Part shown: in pieces, positions 62,609 through 64,000 of the stretch
How positions within the stretch are numbered: position 1 is the first letter of the stretch
Layout: the number at the start of each line of letters is the position of its first letter
Assembly: GCA_030998015.1 (NCBI GenBank)
Contig: JARWMV010000004.1
Coordinates: 434,001-498,000 of the forward strand
Source: Ceratorhiza oryzae-sativae
Lineage: Eukaryota > Basidiomycota > Agaricomycetes > Cantharellales > Ceratobasidiaceae
Direction: 5' to 3'
Length of the DNA: 64,000 nt
Notes under the pieces: model-generated
What the model saw: the letters and a program-made list of their open reading frames with translations, nothing else
Database searches by the model: none
Told to the model about the DNA's origin: nothing
Program-made: the position numbers and the translations under genes

Positions 62609-64000
62609 TTGTTCAATACCATGACTGGCGGCACTGGTAATCTCGGGCCGGAACAGGAGAGCACCAGGTTATTTTGCAACACTGGGAGCGAAACCGGGAG
62701 CGCGGACACTTGCGAAAACTTGGAATCATTAGACACGTGCATATACACTACACCCAGTGATGTTAGTAAAGTAGATACAAAGAAAGTGATATCATTGGAA
62801 CACATACCTGGACAAACAGGAGAGGCAACACACATACTGTGCAGGATGGATGAAGCGTTGGAAGAGGGGTCAGCCACACCAAGCACTGAGACACTTAAAC
62901 ATGAATGATGCAAGGCCTGGAGCTGGCCTGATAGACTTGAAGGGAAGGCAGCAGGCAAATCTACTGCCAAACCACCCAAGCCTACCAGAAGCTCCAAGAA
63001 CAAGGGCAAATCTAAAGAAGAACCTGAGGAGCTAGTGGAGTTGGAGGACAAAGAGAGTTTGGACAGGAATTTTACCAAGACCATTGCTATGCCTCAAGAG
63101 TCAGCCCTAAAACCATTGAAAGAAAAGAATGAGAATAAAGCAATCAAATGGGATGCTTGGACAGTTGCCAACTGGCATTTGATCAAGCAAATCTTTGACA
63201 ATCCAGAATGGCTGAAGGGCATGAAAGCATATGACATGTCCAATACCATAGAATTAGTCAAAGAGGCCACTGGAGTAGTGGAAAAGAAAGACAAACCTAA
63301 GAAGAAAAAGAAAGTTCACATCTTGCTTGGAGTAAACATAGATGACTTGGAGGGCAAGAAGAAGAAAGGCATCAGTGACACACCAATAAAAAAGAAAGAA
63401 AAGACACAAGGCTTACCTACAGGTGGCTACCTAGCTGAGAAGCTGAGGGATAAGGAATGAGAAAGTAGTGCAGCAAACATACCTAGAGTCCCAGATGATT
63501 CATTGTCATCTTCCTTGGACAACAATAATTCAGGGAGAGACAACAACTATACAAACATGATGCACCAAGAGAGGGTCACATACAAGAAGGGAAAATGGGA
63601 CAGGGAGCATAGCAAGTGCAAGAAACAGCAAAAGCATGAGAAACTGAAACTAGCAGTTATAAAAACAAGCTGCCTACACTGTATAATGGCAAATCAAACT
63701 ACAATATTTATGAACAATTTGTCTATGGAGTAGACACATGGGTTCAGGATACAGGATTCAACAACAATTGGGAAGCAATAAGACATATAAAATTGTTTTG
63801 AAGGATAAGGCTGCTACCTTTTATGTGGACCATGTAGCCTCAAAACCAAAGAAATACACTATGAAGGAACTGTCAGAGACAATGACCTGAATGGTGACAC
63901 CTAATGCTTGTGAGGCAAAGGCAGATCCAAGGGCTATGACACCAAGGATCAAGACCACAACATCTAAGAGGGGATGTGCAGTGAGGGGGATGGTTGCAAC
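62609..64000 (+). pseudogene. Decayed retrotransposon Gag region, element runs off the window
   Basis: Several plus-strand frames belong to one degenerate gag-like reading. One long piece (63035-63460) is Lys-rich and includes WDAWTVANWHLIKQIF and KPKKKKKVHILLG. Farther right, VYGVDTWVQDTG and, in another frame, KAATFYVDHVASKP followed by KKYTMKELSE look like the core of basidiomycete retrotransposon Gag. Pol is not found: the gag core is followed within ~50 bp by sequence that matches the 3' end of the truncated element at 2285-2895, including the purine tract next to the expected LTR. The copy is thus a deleted, probably non-autonomous element, cut by the window just before its 3' LTR. Confidence 0.55.

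Overview
The window looks like a piece of a filamentous basidiomycete genome, most likely an agaricomycete of the Rhizoctonia/Ceratobasidium kind. Genes are broken by many 45-80 bp GT-AG introns. There is a NACHT-WD40 gene of the type expanded in those fungi, a white-rot/plant-litter style enzyme set (GMC oxidoreductase, GH74 xyloglucanase, tandem P450s), and dense Ty1/copia, Ty3/gypsy, PIF/Harbinger and hAT-like elements. The organism is inferred from gene content; no marker gene is present.

Layout. 0-2.9 kb: nested solo LTRs and a truncated LTR element. 2.9-7.5 kb: an NLR-like NACHT gene with 14 WD40 repeats (minus strand), with a WD40 relic at 9.3-9.7 kb. 10.4-13.2 kb: an orphan two-exon gene and a ten-exon aquaglyceroporin. 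15.5-17.9 kb: an eight-exon GMC oxidoreductase. 18.3-47.8 kb: three related cytochrome P450 genes, all on the minus strand. The first (broken) is separated from the other two by a ~20 kb island of nested transposons (about 20.5-41 kb). 48.2-51.1 kb: a twelve-exon GH74 xyloglucanase. 52.4-59.5 kb: two plus-strand genes of unknown function; the second carries a complete PIF/Harbinger transposon inside an intron. 59.5-64 kb: a decayed gene, a solo LTR and a decayed gag-like element that runs off the window.

The transposon island can be read to base resolution because nearly every insertion keeps its target-site duplication (TSD). An LTR called E here (TSD GGCAT) contains a gypsy-type LTR C (TSD AACAC/AACAT). 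C contains a third LTR type A (TSD CAATG) and a complete copia element (TSD ACATA). Next to it lies a full gypsy chromovirus (TSD AATTC) whose 5' LTR is split by a 3,564 bp DNA transposon (TSD AATACAT). This DNA element is the best candidate for something undescribed. Each end is a 33-nt hairpin, and it encodes a three-exon, ~906-codon protein that I cannot place in a named transposase superfamily. That frame is broken only by two TGA codons, both explicable as CGA to TGA.

Across the island the breaks are strongly biased. The copia gag-pol is one continuous frame interrupted by seven TGA codons and no frameshift. The surrounding DNA is poor in CG. This points to CpG-directed C-to-T decay (5-methylcytosine deamination or a RIP-like process), which also appears to reach the first exon of the neighbouring P450.

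Gene models were assembled by hand from splice signals and frame continuity. All exon sums given as intact are multiples of three, but no transcript data were available.
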